This document shows, piece after piece, positions 1-8,892 of a DNA stretch of 64,000 nt. This DNA comes from OLB4 sp002050165. GTDB lineage: Bacteria; Bacteroidota; Ignavibacteria; Tepidaquicellales; Tepidaquicellaceae. The position numbers and the translations under genes are program-made. The notes beneath the pieces are model-generated. The model was not told the DNA's origin and did not search any database. It worked only from the letters and a program-made list of their open reading frames with translations. The DNA lies in the NCBI GenBank assembly GCA_030263475.1, contig SZPC01000002.1:62001-126000 (forward strand). The letters are read 5' to 3'. Position 1 is the stretch's first letter. Each line of letters opens with the position of its first letter.

Positions 1-1405
1 GTTCAGTTTCAATGCGTGAAATTACTGATTGTTTGTTTTTTTTTAGATTGTTGAATGGTTGTTCCTTCCTGATTTCTGTAAATGATTTTACTGCAGTATT
101 TTTTTTCAACGCTATATTCAGTTCATCCTGCAGGAGCGATTCGTAGAGTCCGTATTCCGAAGCTAATTTTTTTATGTAGAAGGATCGTTTGATTTTATCC
201 GGAATGAACGAGATAAAATAAATTATCTCCCTAATGAAATTTGTTTTATCTGCAACGGATTTTAGTTTATTTTCTTTCGCCAAAAGATTTGAAATAAACT
301 CGATGAAATCGCTGCCGGAATTTATAAGTTGTCCGAACTCATTGATACCTTTATTTGCTATGTAAGAATCTGGGTCTTCGTTTTCAGGGAACACCGTAAT
401 TCTAAGCTCCGCGCCGCCTTGCAGTATTTTCTCTATCCCACGTTTGGCGGCTTTTATACCTGCAAAATCGCCATCAAATAAAATTGAAACATTTGATGTA
501 TAACGCGACAGGATTTTTACCTGATCATCTGTAAGCGACGTTCCGCTGGACGAAACACAGTTTGTGAATTTAGCCTGCACGAGTGCAATAAGATCCATAT
601 AACCTTCAACAAGCAGAACCCTTTTTTCTGACCTGATTGAATCCTTTGCAAAATTCAAACCGTAAAGAATTTTACTTTTATTGTAAATTTTGCTCTCAGG
701 TGAATTGATATATTTTGCTGTATTGTCATCTTCAAACAGTTTCCTGCCCCCGAATGCAACTACTTTACCACTTTCGTTAAATATCGGGAACATTAGCCTT
801 CCCCTGAACCGATCATAATACTTATTATCCTTTGTGCTCTTGACGATTAAGCCGGCTTTCTCCAGATTGTCATCAGAAAATTCCGTATTCTCTCTGAAGT
901 AATCATGAAGGGAATTCCAGTCCTTTTTTGCGTAACCTAAACCGAATTTTTTTATCGTGTAATCTTTTAAATTTCGTTTCCGTAGATAGGAAAAGATAAA
1001 ATCCTTTTCTGCTCCGCTCAGGTCAAACAATGTATCATGAAAGTATCTTGCTGCGATTTTGTTAATCTCAAGCAAGAGGGTAATTTCATTTGTCAGGTCA
1101 GGAGAATAAGATTGAAGGTCAAGCGCGATTCCCGCCCTTTGAGCAAGTTTTTCAACCGCGTCCATGAACGTAATCTTTTCGATATTCTGAACAAACTTAA
1201 ACAGGTTACCGCTTGCTCCACATGAGAAACAGTGATATACCCGCTTTTCCTGCGAAATGCTCATGGATGGATTTTTATCCTGATGGAACGGGCAAATCGC
1301 AAGATATGATTTACCGCTGTTCTTCACTCTTGTGTAAGATGAAATCACCTCAACGATATCATTTGCCTGAGCAATTTCGTTTATTTTTTCCTCGCTTATC
1401 CTCAT
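1..1405 (-). CDS. dnaG: DNA primase DnaG (3' end cut by window edge)
   Basis: Synthesises RNA primers for Okazaki fragments at the replication fork. The reverse-strand reading frame is open from an ATG at 1405 to the window edge at position 1, so the C-terminal part (helicase-binding domain) is missing. The N-terminus reads MRISEEKINEIAQANDIVEV. It is followed by a CHC2 zinc-binding domain with the pattern CPFH...HCFSC at about residues 39-64. The catalytic core comes next, with the TOPRIM motif VLLVEGYMD and a second acidic motif ILFDGDFAGI, both of which chelate metal in primases. No Shine-Dalgarno sequence is visible before the ATG. The next gene upstream on the other strand starts at 1657, so the 251-base gap is a divergent promoter region. 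The identification is very secure. Confidence 0.97.
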   Translation of the reverse strand, partial: MRISEEKINEIAQANDIVEVISSYTRVKNSGKSYLAICPFHQDKNPSMSISQEKRVYHCFSCGASGNLFKFVQNIEKITFMDAVEKLAQRAGIALDLQSYSPDLTNEITLLLEINKIAARYFHDTLFDLSGAEKDFIFSYLRKRNLKDYTIKKFGLGYAKKDWNSLHDYFRENTEFSDDNLEKAGLIVKSTKDNKYYDRFRGRLMFPIFNESGKVVAFGGRKLFEDDNTAKYINSPESKIYNKSKILYGLNFAKDSIRSEKRVLLVEGYMDLIALVQAKFTNCVSSSGTSLTDDQVKILSRYTSNVSILFDGDFAGIKAAKRGIEKILQGGAELRITVFPENEDPDSYIANKGINEFGQLINSGSDFIEFISNLLAKENKLKSVADKTNFIREIIYFISFIPDKIKRSFYIKKLASEYGLYESLLQDELNIALKKNTAVKSFTEIRKEQPFNNLKKNKQSVISRIETE

Positions 1406-1656
1406 CAACTGAAAATAATAATTCTATAAACCATAAACGATGTTTGAATTACTGTGCTGACTGTGAAAACCATCTGAACAATCATTTTTATTAAGTTTTT
1501 TCCCTTTCTAAGGAAACCGGTATTACCTCACTAAGTAAAAAACATTAGTTCTGTGTTTATATTGCTAAAGAACAATTCTTATAACCGAATGAGGTGCCGA
1601 TTCGGATATTATTAAGCAATTTAATTTAGAAACAAAATTAAACATATTTGATTAAG

Positions 1657-2673
1657 ATGAAGAAAATTTTATACATCTGTGGTTCTCTGAACCAAACTTC
1701 AATGTTGCATAAAATTTCCCTTGAGTTACCCGATTACGATGCTTACTTCACTCCTTATTATGCCGATGGAAAAGAAAATCTGGTTGCAAAGCTCGGGTTA
1801 CTTGATTTCTCAATTCTTGGTGGAAAGTTCAGGGAGAATACAGAAAGATATCTCAGGGAAAATCAATTGAAGTTCGATTACAGAGGGGAGAATAATGATT
1901 ACGACCTTGTTGTATCCTGCAGCGATCTGATTGTGCAAAAAAACATTAAAGACAAACGTATCGTGCTTGTTCAGGAAGGAATGACCGATCCGGAGAATGT
2001 TGCATACAAGTTAGTAAAAGCGCTCAATCTCCCGAGATATTTTGCATCAACTTCAATGACGGGATTGTCGGATGAATATGAAATTTTTTGTGTGGCTTCT
2101 TACGGTTACAGAGATCATTTCATCCGGAAAGGTGTTAAACCCGGAAAGATTAAAGTTACCGGAATTCCGAATTTTGATGATTGTATCAAGTATTATGATA
2201 ACAATTTCCCTTATAGGAACTATGTACTTGTAGCATCTTCAGATTCTAGGGAAACGTATAAGTTTGAAAACCGGAAAAAATTTATCCTCAATGCTGTAAA
2301 GCTTGCAGGCAATAAGAAATTAATTTTTAAACTACATCCAAATGAGAAATACCGGCGGGCGAAAAGGGAAATTGAAAAATATGCACCGGGTTCGCTCATT
2401 TTTCAGGACGGGAATGCGTACGAAATGGTTGCCAACTGCGATCTACTGATTACAAGGTTTTCAACCCTCGTTTATGTAGGTATTGTGCTCGGTAAGGAAG
2501 TGTATTCAGAATTTGACATCAATGAACTTAAAAAATTGACACCGCTTCAAAACGGTGGAACTTCAGCCGGTAATATTGCGCAGGAAATCAAAAAACTTTT
2601 CGGTGAAGTGATAGGTCAAGGTGATTATGTCCCGCACATTAAGAAAAAAGTAAGTTACTCAACCGTAGGGTAG
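1657..2673 (+). CDS. GT-B-like sugar/glycerophosphate transferase family protein
   Basis: Probable cytosolic transferase or epimerase-fold protein of surface polysaccharide synthesis, first gene of the operon running to 11134. The frame extends to a TTG at 1648, but the ATG at 1657 gives the natural start MKKILYICGSLNQTSML (338 residues). The C-terminal half has the look of UDP-GlcNAc 2-epimerase / CDP-glycerol glycerophosphotransferase folds: VTGIPNFDD near residue 168, KLIFKLHPNEKYRRA near 223, and DLLITRFSTLVYVGI near 263, which resembles the nucleotide-binding loop of GT-B enzymes. There is no signal peptide or membrane segment. The cytidylyltransferase gene starts five bases after its stop, which supports use of a CMP- or CDP-activated substrate. 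The exact donor and acceptor cannot be read from the sequence. Confidence 0.6.
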   Translation: MKKILYICGSLNQTSMLHKISLELPDYDAYFTPYYADGKENLVAKLGLLDFSILGGKFRENTERYLRENQLKFDYRGENNDYDLVVSCSDLIVQKNIKDKRIVLVQEGMTDPENVAYKLVKALNLPRYFASTSMTGLSDEYEIFCVASYGYRDHFIRKGVKPGKIKVTGIPNFDDCIKYYDNNFPYRNYVLVASSDSRETYKFENRKKFILNAVKLAGNKKLIFKLHPNEKYRRAKREIEKYAPGSLIFQDGNAYEMVANCDLLITRFSTLVYVGIVLGKEVYSEFDINELKKLTPLQNGGTSAGNIAQEIKKLFGEVIGQGDYVPHIKKKVSYSTVG

Positions 2674-2678
2674 TAAAA

Positions 2679-3482
2679 GTGAAACGTAATATTTTAGCTA
2701 TTATTCAAGCCCGTACGGGGTCATCCCGACTACCCGATAAAGTATTTTTACCGTTAGCCGGAATGCCCCTGCTTATCAGAATGTACCAGCGGGTTGCATC
2801 TGCAAAAACCTGCGATTCAATTGTAATCGCAACCACCAATAGAATTTCAGATGATAAAATTGAAGAGCTCTGCAATGAATTTAATATCCCGTGTTTCAGG
2901 GGTGATGAAAATGATCTGCTTGACAGACATTACAAGGCTGCAGTAAAATATTCAGCAACACACATTGTTAAAATCCCTTCTGATTGTCCGCTGATTGATC
3001 CTGGGATTATTGACCGGGTAATAAATTTTTATCTGAACAATATTGACGATTTCGATTTTGTCAGCAATCTGCATCCACCGTCATATCCGGACGGCAATGA
3101 TGTTGAAATTATGCCGTTGAAAATATTGGAAACAGCATGGGTTGAAGCTGCAGAATCATTCGAACGGGAACACACTACTCCGTTTATCTGGGAACGTCCT
3201 GATAGGTTCAGAATCGGAAATGTAGTTTGGGAAACCGGGCTTGATTATTCAATGTCGCATAGATTTACAATTGATTACTTGGAAGACTATTTATTTATAA
3301 AAGCCGTTTATGACGAACTGTTTGATGTAAACCCGGAGTTTACGCTTTCAGATATTTTGTCAATCCTTGAGAAAAATCCAAATTTAATGAAAATTAACCG
3401 AAAGTATGCGGGTGTCAATTGGTACAGAGAAAATCTCGATAAACTTAAGACAATATCTCCGTCACAAACTAAACTCTTATAA
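2679..3482 (+). CDS. SpsF-like cytidylyltransferase family protein
   Basis: Nucleotidyltransferase of the SpsF / CMP-NeuA-like family (COG1861), expected to activate a sugar or sugar acid with CTP. It starts at a GTG (2679), 267 residues. The N-terminal signature IIQARTGSSRLPDKV (residues 7-21) is the family's nucleotide-binding loop, followed by KIPSDCPLIDP (about 98-108), which holds the metal-binding Asp, and by VEIMPLKILETAW and EREHTTPFIW typical of SpsF proteins. It sits five bases after the preceding transferase and upstream of the transketolase N-terminal subunit. Family members occur in spore-coat, flagellin and O-antigen glycosylation clusters; the true substrate is unknown here. 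The family call is secure, the substrate is not. Confidence 0.85.
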   Translation: MKRNILAIIQARTGSSRLPDKVFLPLAGMPLLIRMYQRVASAKTCDSIVIATTNRISDDKIEELCNEFNIPCFRGDENDLLDRHYKAAVKYSATHIVKIPSDCPLIDPGIIDRVINFYLNNIDDFDFVSNLHPPSYPDGNDVEIMPLKILETAWVEAAESFEREHTTPFIWERPDRFRIGNVVWETGLDYSMSHRFTIDYLEDYLFIKAVYDELFDVNPEFTLSDILSILEKNPNLMKINRKYAGVNWYRENLDKLKTISPSQTKLL

Positions 3483-3510
3483 AAATATTATTAGATTACA
3501 ACTATTATCT

Positions 3511-3539
3511 TTGACTTGCTTAGCATGTTTTTTGATTAT
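3511..3539 (+). promoter_or_regulatory. Possible internal promoter before transketolase N-half
   Basis: The 125-base gap between the cytidylyltransferase and the transketolase N-terminal subunit is the only sizeable gap in this operon. It contains TTGACT (3511-3516), a 17-base spacer and GATTAT (3534-3539), a fair match to a -35/-10 pair. TATCTTTG (3506-3513) also matches a Bacteroidota-style -7 box. Neither can be confirmed by eye. Confidence 0.22.
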
Positions 3540-3607
3540 ACATTTTATGTTGACTTAGTTGAGATTTCTGAAAAATAAATATAAGAAAGTGAATAAAATT
3601 TTCTTTA

Positions 3608-4465
3608 GTGAATAAGCAGGACATTGAAATATTGACTTCAACCGCGTTTAAGGTAAGGCAACACATTATCAATATGTCAACCGGAGGTGGTTGTTTTATC
3701 GGTGCTTCTCTTTCATGCGCAGATCTGATAGTGTATCTGTATAAAAAATTTTTAAATGTTACACCTGACAATCTCGCAGATCCGAAACGGGATTATTTTC
3801 TCCTGTCAAAAGGCCATGATGTTCCGGCGTTGTACGGTACGTTAGCGGAAATCGGAATAATTTCCGCTGAGCGGTTAAAGTATCATCTGAAAACAAATGA
3901 CAATATTTACTGGCATCCGAATACAAACATACCCGGGGTTGAGTTTCATTCCGGTTCTCTCGGGCATTTGCTTAGCGTTGCAATCGGAATCGCGATGGAT
4001 TGTAAACTAAGCGAACAAAGCAACAAGGTGCTTGTAGTATTAGGTGACGGCGAATTAAATGAAGGATCAATTTGGGAGGCGGCGCTCGTTGCGTCCGCAA
4101 AGGAACTGGATAATCTTATTGTTGTTGTTGATAGGAACAAGTTTCAGGCTAATGTTCAGACTGAGGATCTCATTCCGTTGGAGTCTATAGAAGATAAATT
4201 CAAGGCTTTCGGGTGGTTCGCATTAACGTGTAACGGACACGATTTTGAAGATATGCATTCAACTTTTTCCAGCTTAAAATCCGGGCTCCGAAAACCGGCT
4301 CTGATTGTCGCTGACACTATTCGCGGTAAAGGCCTCCCGAGCATTGAAGCCAGAGCTGACAGATGGTTTGTTAATTTTACACCGGAGGAAATTGAGATGT
4401 TGCACAAGGAATTAAAGGGTGAAGCAGGTGCAGAACTTACATCAGAAACTATAATTGCAAGGTGA
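3608..4465 (+). CDS. Transketolase, N-terminal (TPP-binding) subunit
   Basis: First half of a split transketolase, which moves two-carbon ketol units between sugar phosphates using thiamine diphosphate. GTG start at 3608, 285 residues. The TPP motif runs from GDGELNEGSIWEAA (about residue 140) to VVDRNKFQ, with the usual spacing. LLSKGHDVPALYG (about 63) and HSGSLGHLLSVAIG (about 117) are transketolase signatures. Length is normal for split N-terminal subunits, which lack the pyrimidine domain. The pyrimidine-binding half lies not next door but at 8889-9794, after two histidine kinase genes. This stop is ten bases from the kinase start, so the genes are co-transcribed. A housekeeping role or a dedicated one in sugar synthesis are both possible; the neighbours favour the second. 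Confidence 0.92.
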   Translation: MNKQDIEILTSTAFKVRQHIINMSTGGGCFIGASLSCADLIVYLYKKFLNVTPDNLADPKRDYFLLSKGHDVPALYGTLAEIGIISAERLKYHLKTNDNIYWHPNTNIPGVEFHSGSLGHLLSVAIGIAMDCKLSEQSNKVLVVLGDGELNEGSIWEAALVASAKELDNLIVVVDRNKFQANVQTEDLIPLESIEDKFKAFGWFALTCNGHDFEDMHSTFSSLKSGLRKPALIVADTIRGKGLPSIEARADRWFVNFTPEEIEMLHKELKGEAGAELTSETIIAR

Positions 4466-4474
4466 TTTCAATTC

Positions 4475-6544
4475 ATGAGTGAAAAGAACGTATCCGAAAT
4501 TGCCATTAAAGCACAGGAGCTGGTTGAACTTTCTGAAGAACTACTGGCAAATGATTCGTTGAAACTGTTTGATCAAGCGAGTGAACTTTCAGAAAAGATA
4601 TCTGGAATTGTTAAAGATAAAAAATTTTCTGACGGACAGTTTAATAAATTATATATACAGGTTCAAAGTAAACGACTTGCAGCATATAGAATTACGAGAG
4701 TTCAAGACGTAAAAATCAATATTCATGAGATACAAAATATTCTCGCCTCGATTCCTGAAAAGGAAAACTATTTGGATGAAATTGCAGAGTTGAATGTAGG
4801 GCTTTCAGAAATCTACTTCCAAAAATCTGAATTTGATAAAGCAATTGAACTTTTAAATGAAACACTGAAGATTGCTAAAAAAACGAGTAATTCAAGAACG
4901 GAATTTATTGCTTACAATAATCTCGGCAGACTTTACTGGCAGTCAAGCAATTATTCCGATGCGCTCGTTTACTTTCTCAAGGCAATTGACGCTTCAAAAA
5001 AATATGACAGGTGTCTCGAGCATTATAAACCTTATAATAACGCCGGTATAATTTTTCTCTCTTCCGGTTTGATGGAAAAAGCCCTCTCGTATTACCACAA
5101 AGCATTAAAAATTGCTGATGATTTCAACGATAGTTTTGCAAAGTCAGTTATCTATCTGAACCTCGGAATTTATTATACTGATATTGGAGATTCAGAGAAG
5201 ACGCTTGAATATTATTCGAAGAGTCTTGCAGAACAGCAAAAGATTAACAATAAAAGCGGACTGGCTCAAACGTTCTCTAACTTTGCCGTTTTTTATATTA
5301 ATTCCGGCGAATACAATAAAGCGTACGAATACGCGCTTAAGGGACTTGAGACTGCAAAACAATTTCACTCGAAGTATGAAATTGCAAACGCATATAGTGA
5401 CGTTGCGATTATAGAAACCCGCCTGAAGTACACGGATAAGGCAAAAGAAAATTTTAATAAAGCGCTCGAAGTATGCAAATCAATCAATAATGTTTTTACT
5501 GAGATAAAAATCTATGACGGATTATCCGAATTAAATAAATCCAATTTTAAAGAATCGTTGAGGTATGCCAAACTTTCCTATGATTGTGCTGTCAAACTTG
5601 ACGATAAAAGGCTCATTGCAAACGCGTGTCACAATCTCAGCGGGATTTTCGAAGGCGTTCGCGATTTCGAACAGGCGCTTAAATTTAAGAATGAGCTTAT
5701 GGATTTACGCGAGACGATGAAAAGTGAAGAGTATCAAAATAAAACTGCCATAATGCAGGCTGATTTCGAGTTCAGAAAGGCGAAAGAGAGGGCAGATATT
5801 CTCACGGTCAAAAATGAGGAGCTTGTTCGAATGAACAAAAAACTCGAAATATTAAATGAGGACAAAAATGAATTTTTGGGAATAGCCGCTCATGACCTTA
5901 GAAATCCCCTTGGCGCAATAATTGGAAATTGTAATTATTTGATTTCAATTTGTCCGAAATCGGAGCATCCGACGGAGTTTCTTGAAATCTTAGAAGACAT
6001 CAATGAAAGCGCAGATAACATGCTTCAATTAATTAACAAACTGCTTGATATAAACAGGATTGAAGAAGGAAATCTTGATATTGTAAAAGTCGAATTTGAT
6101 TTGTTAACTTTGCTGAAAGAGATAATTAAATCATTTGAAAGACTTCTTAGTTCAAAAACGCAGGCAATCGAAATAAAAACTTCTGAAAATGCTGTCAGGA
6201 TTTTTAATGATAAAAACATTATCAGGCAAATATTGAGCAATATTATATCCAATGCTTTGAAATTTTCACCGCCGGAAACGAAGATAGAAATTGCAGTGAT
6301 TGACTCGAACAGTTCGGTTGGGATTTATATTAAAGATCGTGGTCCGGGATTTCCGTCAATGTCGGAAGAAAATTTATTCCGGAAATATTCGGTTAAATTC
6401 AATAAACCAACAGGTGGTGAAGAGTCAACCGGGCTGGGACTTTCCATTATAAAGAAACTTTCCGATTTGATCGGCGCAGAAGTATCGCTTCATTCCACTT
6501 CACCTAAAGGTTCAATTTTTCGTTTTGAAATAAAAAAAGTTTAG
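4475..6544 (+). CDS. Soluble TPR-repeat sensor histidine kinase (first of tandem pair)
   Basis: Cytosolic sensor kinase of 689 residues with no membrane segment. Residues about 80-420 are tandem tetratricopeptide repeats, for example AYNNLGRLYWQSSNYSDALV and YLNLGIYYTDIGDSEKTLEY, which probably bind a protein or peptide. A short coiled coil (about 430-465) leads to a HisKA domain with H-box AAHDLRNPLGAIIG; the phosphorylated His is about residue 473. The HATPase domain follows, with an N-box around IISNALKFSP, DRGPGFP (G1) and GLGLSIIKK (G2). There is no receiver or DNA-binding domain, so a partner regulator must lie elsewhere. It starts ten bases after the transketolase N-subunit and ends eight bases before a paralogous kinase. 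The location inside a metabolic operon is unusual. Confidence 0.9.
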   Translation: MSEKNVSEIAIKAQELVELSEELLANDSLKLFDQASELSEKISGIVKDKKFSDGQFNKLYIQVQSKRLAAYRITRVQDVKINIHEIQNILASIPEKENYLDEIAELNVGLSEIYFQKSEFDKAIELLNETLKIAKKTSNSRTEFIAYNNLGRLYWQSSNYSDALVYFLKAIDASKKYDRCLEHYKPYNNAGIIFLSSGLMEKALSYYHKALKIADDFNDSFAKSVIYLNLGIYYTDIGDSEKTLEYYSKSLAEQQKINNKSGLAQTFSNFAVFYINSGEYNKAYEYALKGLETAKQFHSKYEIANAYSDVAIIETRLKYTDKAKENFNKALEVCKSINNVFTEIKIYDGLSELNKSNFKESLRYAKLSYDCAVKLDDKRLIANACHNLSGIFEGVRDFEQALKFKNELMDLRETMKSEEYQNKTAIMQADFEFRKAKERADILTVKNEELVRMNKKLEILNEDKNEFLGIAAHDLRNPLGAIIGNCNYLISICPKSEHPTEFLEILEDINESADNMLQLINKLLDINRIEEGNLDIVKVEFDLLTLLKEIIKSFERLLSSKTQAIEIKTSENAVRIFNDKNIIRQILSNIISNALKFSPPETKIEIAVIDSNSSVGIYIKDRGPGFPSMSEENLFRKYSVKFNKPTGGEESTGLGLSIIKKLSDLIGAEVSLHSTSPKGSIFRFEIKKV

Positions 6545-6552
6545 TTTTCAGT

Positions 6553-8892
6553 TTGAATAAATTTGAAAAAAAAATATCTGACAAAATTGACTCATTGTTA
6601 TCAGATGACACAGCAGATAGAAAATCTCTGTTAGATTCTCTATCGCCTCTTGAAAATGAGCTACGGGAAAAAATCAGATTAACAAAAAAAGAATCAGTCA
6701 AACAAAGACTCGAGAAATTACTCTTAAAGGTAATTATCAAACTCATTGATGTTAACCGCAGACTTTCAAAGCGAGAGACTGCAAATGCGCTCACTGACGA
6801 AGCGTTGGCGTTATCAGTAAAACTTAACGATCCCGAATTAAGAGCTGAAGCATTGTATGAGAAAGCTACCCAACACAGCTTCAGTAGTGGTTTTAAAATG
6901 TGCCATGAATATCTTATGCAAAGTCTTGAAGTTTATAAAGAGTTAAAAAATAATACCGGTATTGCGAGATGTTATATGGGTTTAGGTATAAATGAATCAA
7001 AAAGGGGAAAATACAAATACGGTGTTTCGTTATTTAACAAAGCTCTTGAATATGTAAGTGATAATTCTGCGGAGTCACAAAAAACCAGAGCGATTATTTA
7101 TGTCAATCTTGCAAATACACAGTTCAGATCAGGTCAGGTGCAGAAATCTATAAGTAACCTTGAATCTGCAAAGAAGATTTTTTCCGAACTTAAAAATTTC
7201 AATACAATTCAGGTTGTTTACGGTAACCTTGGATATATTTACTGGGAGCTCGGTGAGTTACCGAAGGCTATTTTTAACCTGAACAAAGCAATGAAGTTCA
7301 GTAGAGAAGCAAAGGATGATTATTCACTTTCCTCTGTTTACGGCAACCTAGGTCTTGCATACAAAAACCTTGGTGAGTTTGAAAAGAGCTTAGATTTGCT
7401 TTTGAAGGCAACCGTCCTGAAGGAGAAATTTGGTGATGCCGTAGGGCTTTCAACCGGTTACATGAACATTGGTACACTTTATCAACAAAGAAATGAGTAT
7501 CGGAACGCTGAGATTTATTTCAAAAAAGCTTTGAAAATGAAAAAGGAAATCAAGGATATGAATGGGTTTATTGAATGCCTGATTAATCTTGGTTACCTCT
7601 GTACGTTGACCGGCAATTTCAATCATTGCGAACGATATGCTGAACAAGCTTTGAAGAATTCAACCGAATCCGGGAATAAAAGATTAGAGGCATATTCATA
7701 CAACCTCTATGCGAAGATTTTCAGATACAGGGGCAACCTTGAAAAAGCAATTGAACTCTTGGAAAAAGCTCAGGAAATTTGCTCTGAACTTGGATCGCAT
7801 ATGTTCGGAATTGAGAACCGGTTGCTTCAGCTAAGTATTCAGATGCAGAAGCGTCAATATGCTATTGTTGAAAAAGAGCTGTTGAAAATTATACATTCGC
7901 TTATAAAGGATCATGAAAAATTAATGCTGGTGGAATGCTATGATATGCTTAGTACTCTATTTCAAAAGCAAAAGAATTACAAAAAGGCATTCGAGTATTC
8001 ACAGAAATATTGCGATATAAATAAAGAATTATTTAACGAAAAAAGGGATAAGAACCTGAAACAAATAAAAATCATTTACGATCTTGAAAACGCAGAAAAG
8101 GAGAAAGAAATTTACAGGTTGAAATATGTTGAACACCAAAAAGCACTCGACGAATTACGTGAACTTCATTTTCAATTGCTTGAGCGGGAGAAACAAAAAT
8201 CTGAGTTTCTTGCAATTGCATCGCACGACCTGAGGAATCCATTAAGCGCCATAATCGGACTTTCAAACTATATTATTGAGGATGAATCGATAACGCGCGA
8301 TGAGGTAGATGAATTCATGCACGATATTATTAACTCCGCAAATTCGATGCTAAGCATAGTGAAAAATTTCCTGAATCTTGAAGCTATAGAGCAAAACGAG
8401 TTTAATATGGTACCGGAAGAATTCAATATTGTTAACCTTATAGATTTTGGAATATCAAAAGTAAAGGCAGATGCTGAGAGGAAAGAGATTACGATACACA
8501 AGAATTATCCGTCCAATGAAATCATATTATACTATGATAAAAGTCTGGTACTCCAAATCTTCGATAATCTTATTACAAACGCGATTAAGTTTTCACCCAG
8601 AGGTGGCAATATTTACGTTACATTGATTCATAAGGATAGCAAGTTGCTATTATCAGTAAAAGACGAGGGACCAGGTTTAACAGTCGAAGACAAGCAAAAA
8701 GTTTTCCAAAGATATTCTCATCTTTCGGCAAAACCAACAGGGGGCGAATCTTCAACAGGTCTCGGACTTTCGATCGTTAAGAAGCTCATTACACTTTTAA
8801 ATGCAAAAGTTAAAATCAAAAGTAAACCCGGTAAAGGTGCGGAATTTATTGTAGAATTTAAATCGGTAATGAAAGGTAACGCCCAAAAATGA
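6553..8892 (+). CDS. Soluble TPR-repeat sensor histidine kinase (second of tandem pair)
   Basis: Paralogue of the preceding kinase, 779 residues, starting at a TTG (6553) because no ATG is nearby. TPR units occupy about residues 70-500, including YGNLGYIYWELGELPKAI and YGNLGLAYKNLGEFEKSL. A coiled coil follows, then HisKA with H-box ASHDLRNPLSAIIG (phospho-His near residue 558) and a HATPase with DEGPGLT and GLGLSIVKK. No transmembrane segment, PAS or receiver domain is seen. The two kinases share architecture and the block PTGGE.STGLGLSI, but the TPR regions differ in length and sequence, so this is an old duplication and not an assembly artefact. Its last four bases overlap the start of the transketolase C-subunit (ATGA), which implies translational coupling between sensor and enzyme. 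Confidence 0.9.
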   Translation: MNKFEKKISDKIDSLLSDDTADRKSLLDSLSPLENELREKIRLTKKESVKQRLEKLLLKVIIKLIDVNRRLSKRETANALTDEALALSVKLNDPELRAEALYEKATQHSFSSGFKMCHEYLMQSLEVYKELKNNTGIARCYMGLGINESKRGKYKYGVSLFNKALEYVSDNSAESQKTRAIIYVNLANTQFRSGQVQKSISNLESAKKIFSELKNFNTIQVVYGNLGYIYWELGELPKAIFNLNKAMKFSREAKDDYSLSSVYGNLGLAYKNLGEFEKSLDLLLKATVLKEKFGDAVGLSTGYMNIGTLYQQRNEYRNAEIYFKKALKMKKEIKDMNGFIECLINLGYLCTLTGNFNHCERYAEQALKNSTESGNKRLEAYSYNLYAKIFRYRGNLEKAIELLEKAQEICSELGSHMFGIENRLLQLSIQMQKRQYAIVEKELLKIIHSLIKDHEKLMLVECYDMLSTLFQKQKNYKKAFEYSQKYCDINKELFNEKRDKNLKQIKIIYDLENAEKEKEIYRLKYVEHQKALDELRELHFQLLEREKQKSEFLAIASHDLRNPLSAIIGLSNYIIEDESITRDEVDEFMHDIINSANSMLSIVKNFLNLEAIEQNEFNMVPEEFNIVNLIDFGISKVKADAERKEITIHKNYPSNEIILYYDKSLVLQIFDNLITNAIKFSPRGGNIYVTLIHKDSKLLLSVKDEGPGLTVEDKQKVFQRYSHLSAKPTGGESSTGLGLSIVKKLITLLNAKVKIKSKPGKGAEFIVEFKSVMKGNAQK

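Noticed and set aside
1037..1494. Plus-strand frames at the dnaG locus
   Set aside because: They are antisense to the clear CHC2 and core domains of DnaG read on the minus strand.
4475..8892. The two TPR kinases as an assembly duplication
   Set aside because: Lengths differ (689 and 779 residues) and the TPR regions differ throughout; only the kinase core motifs match closely.
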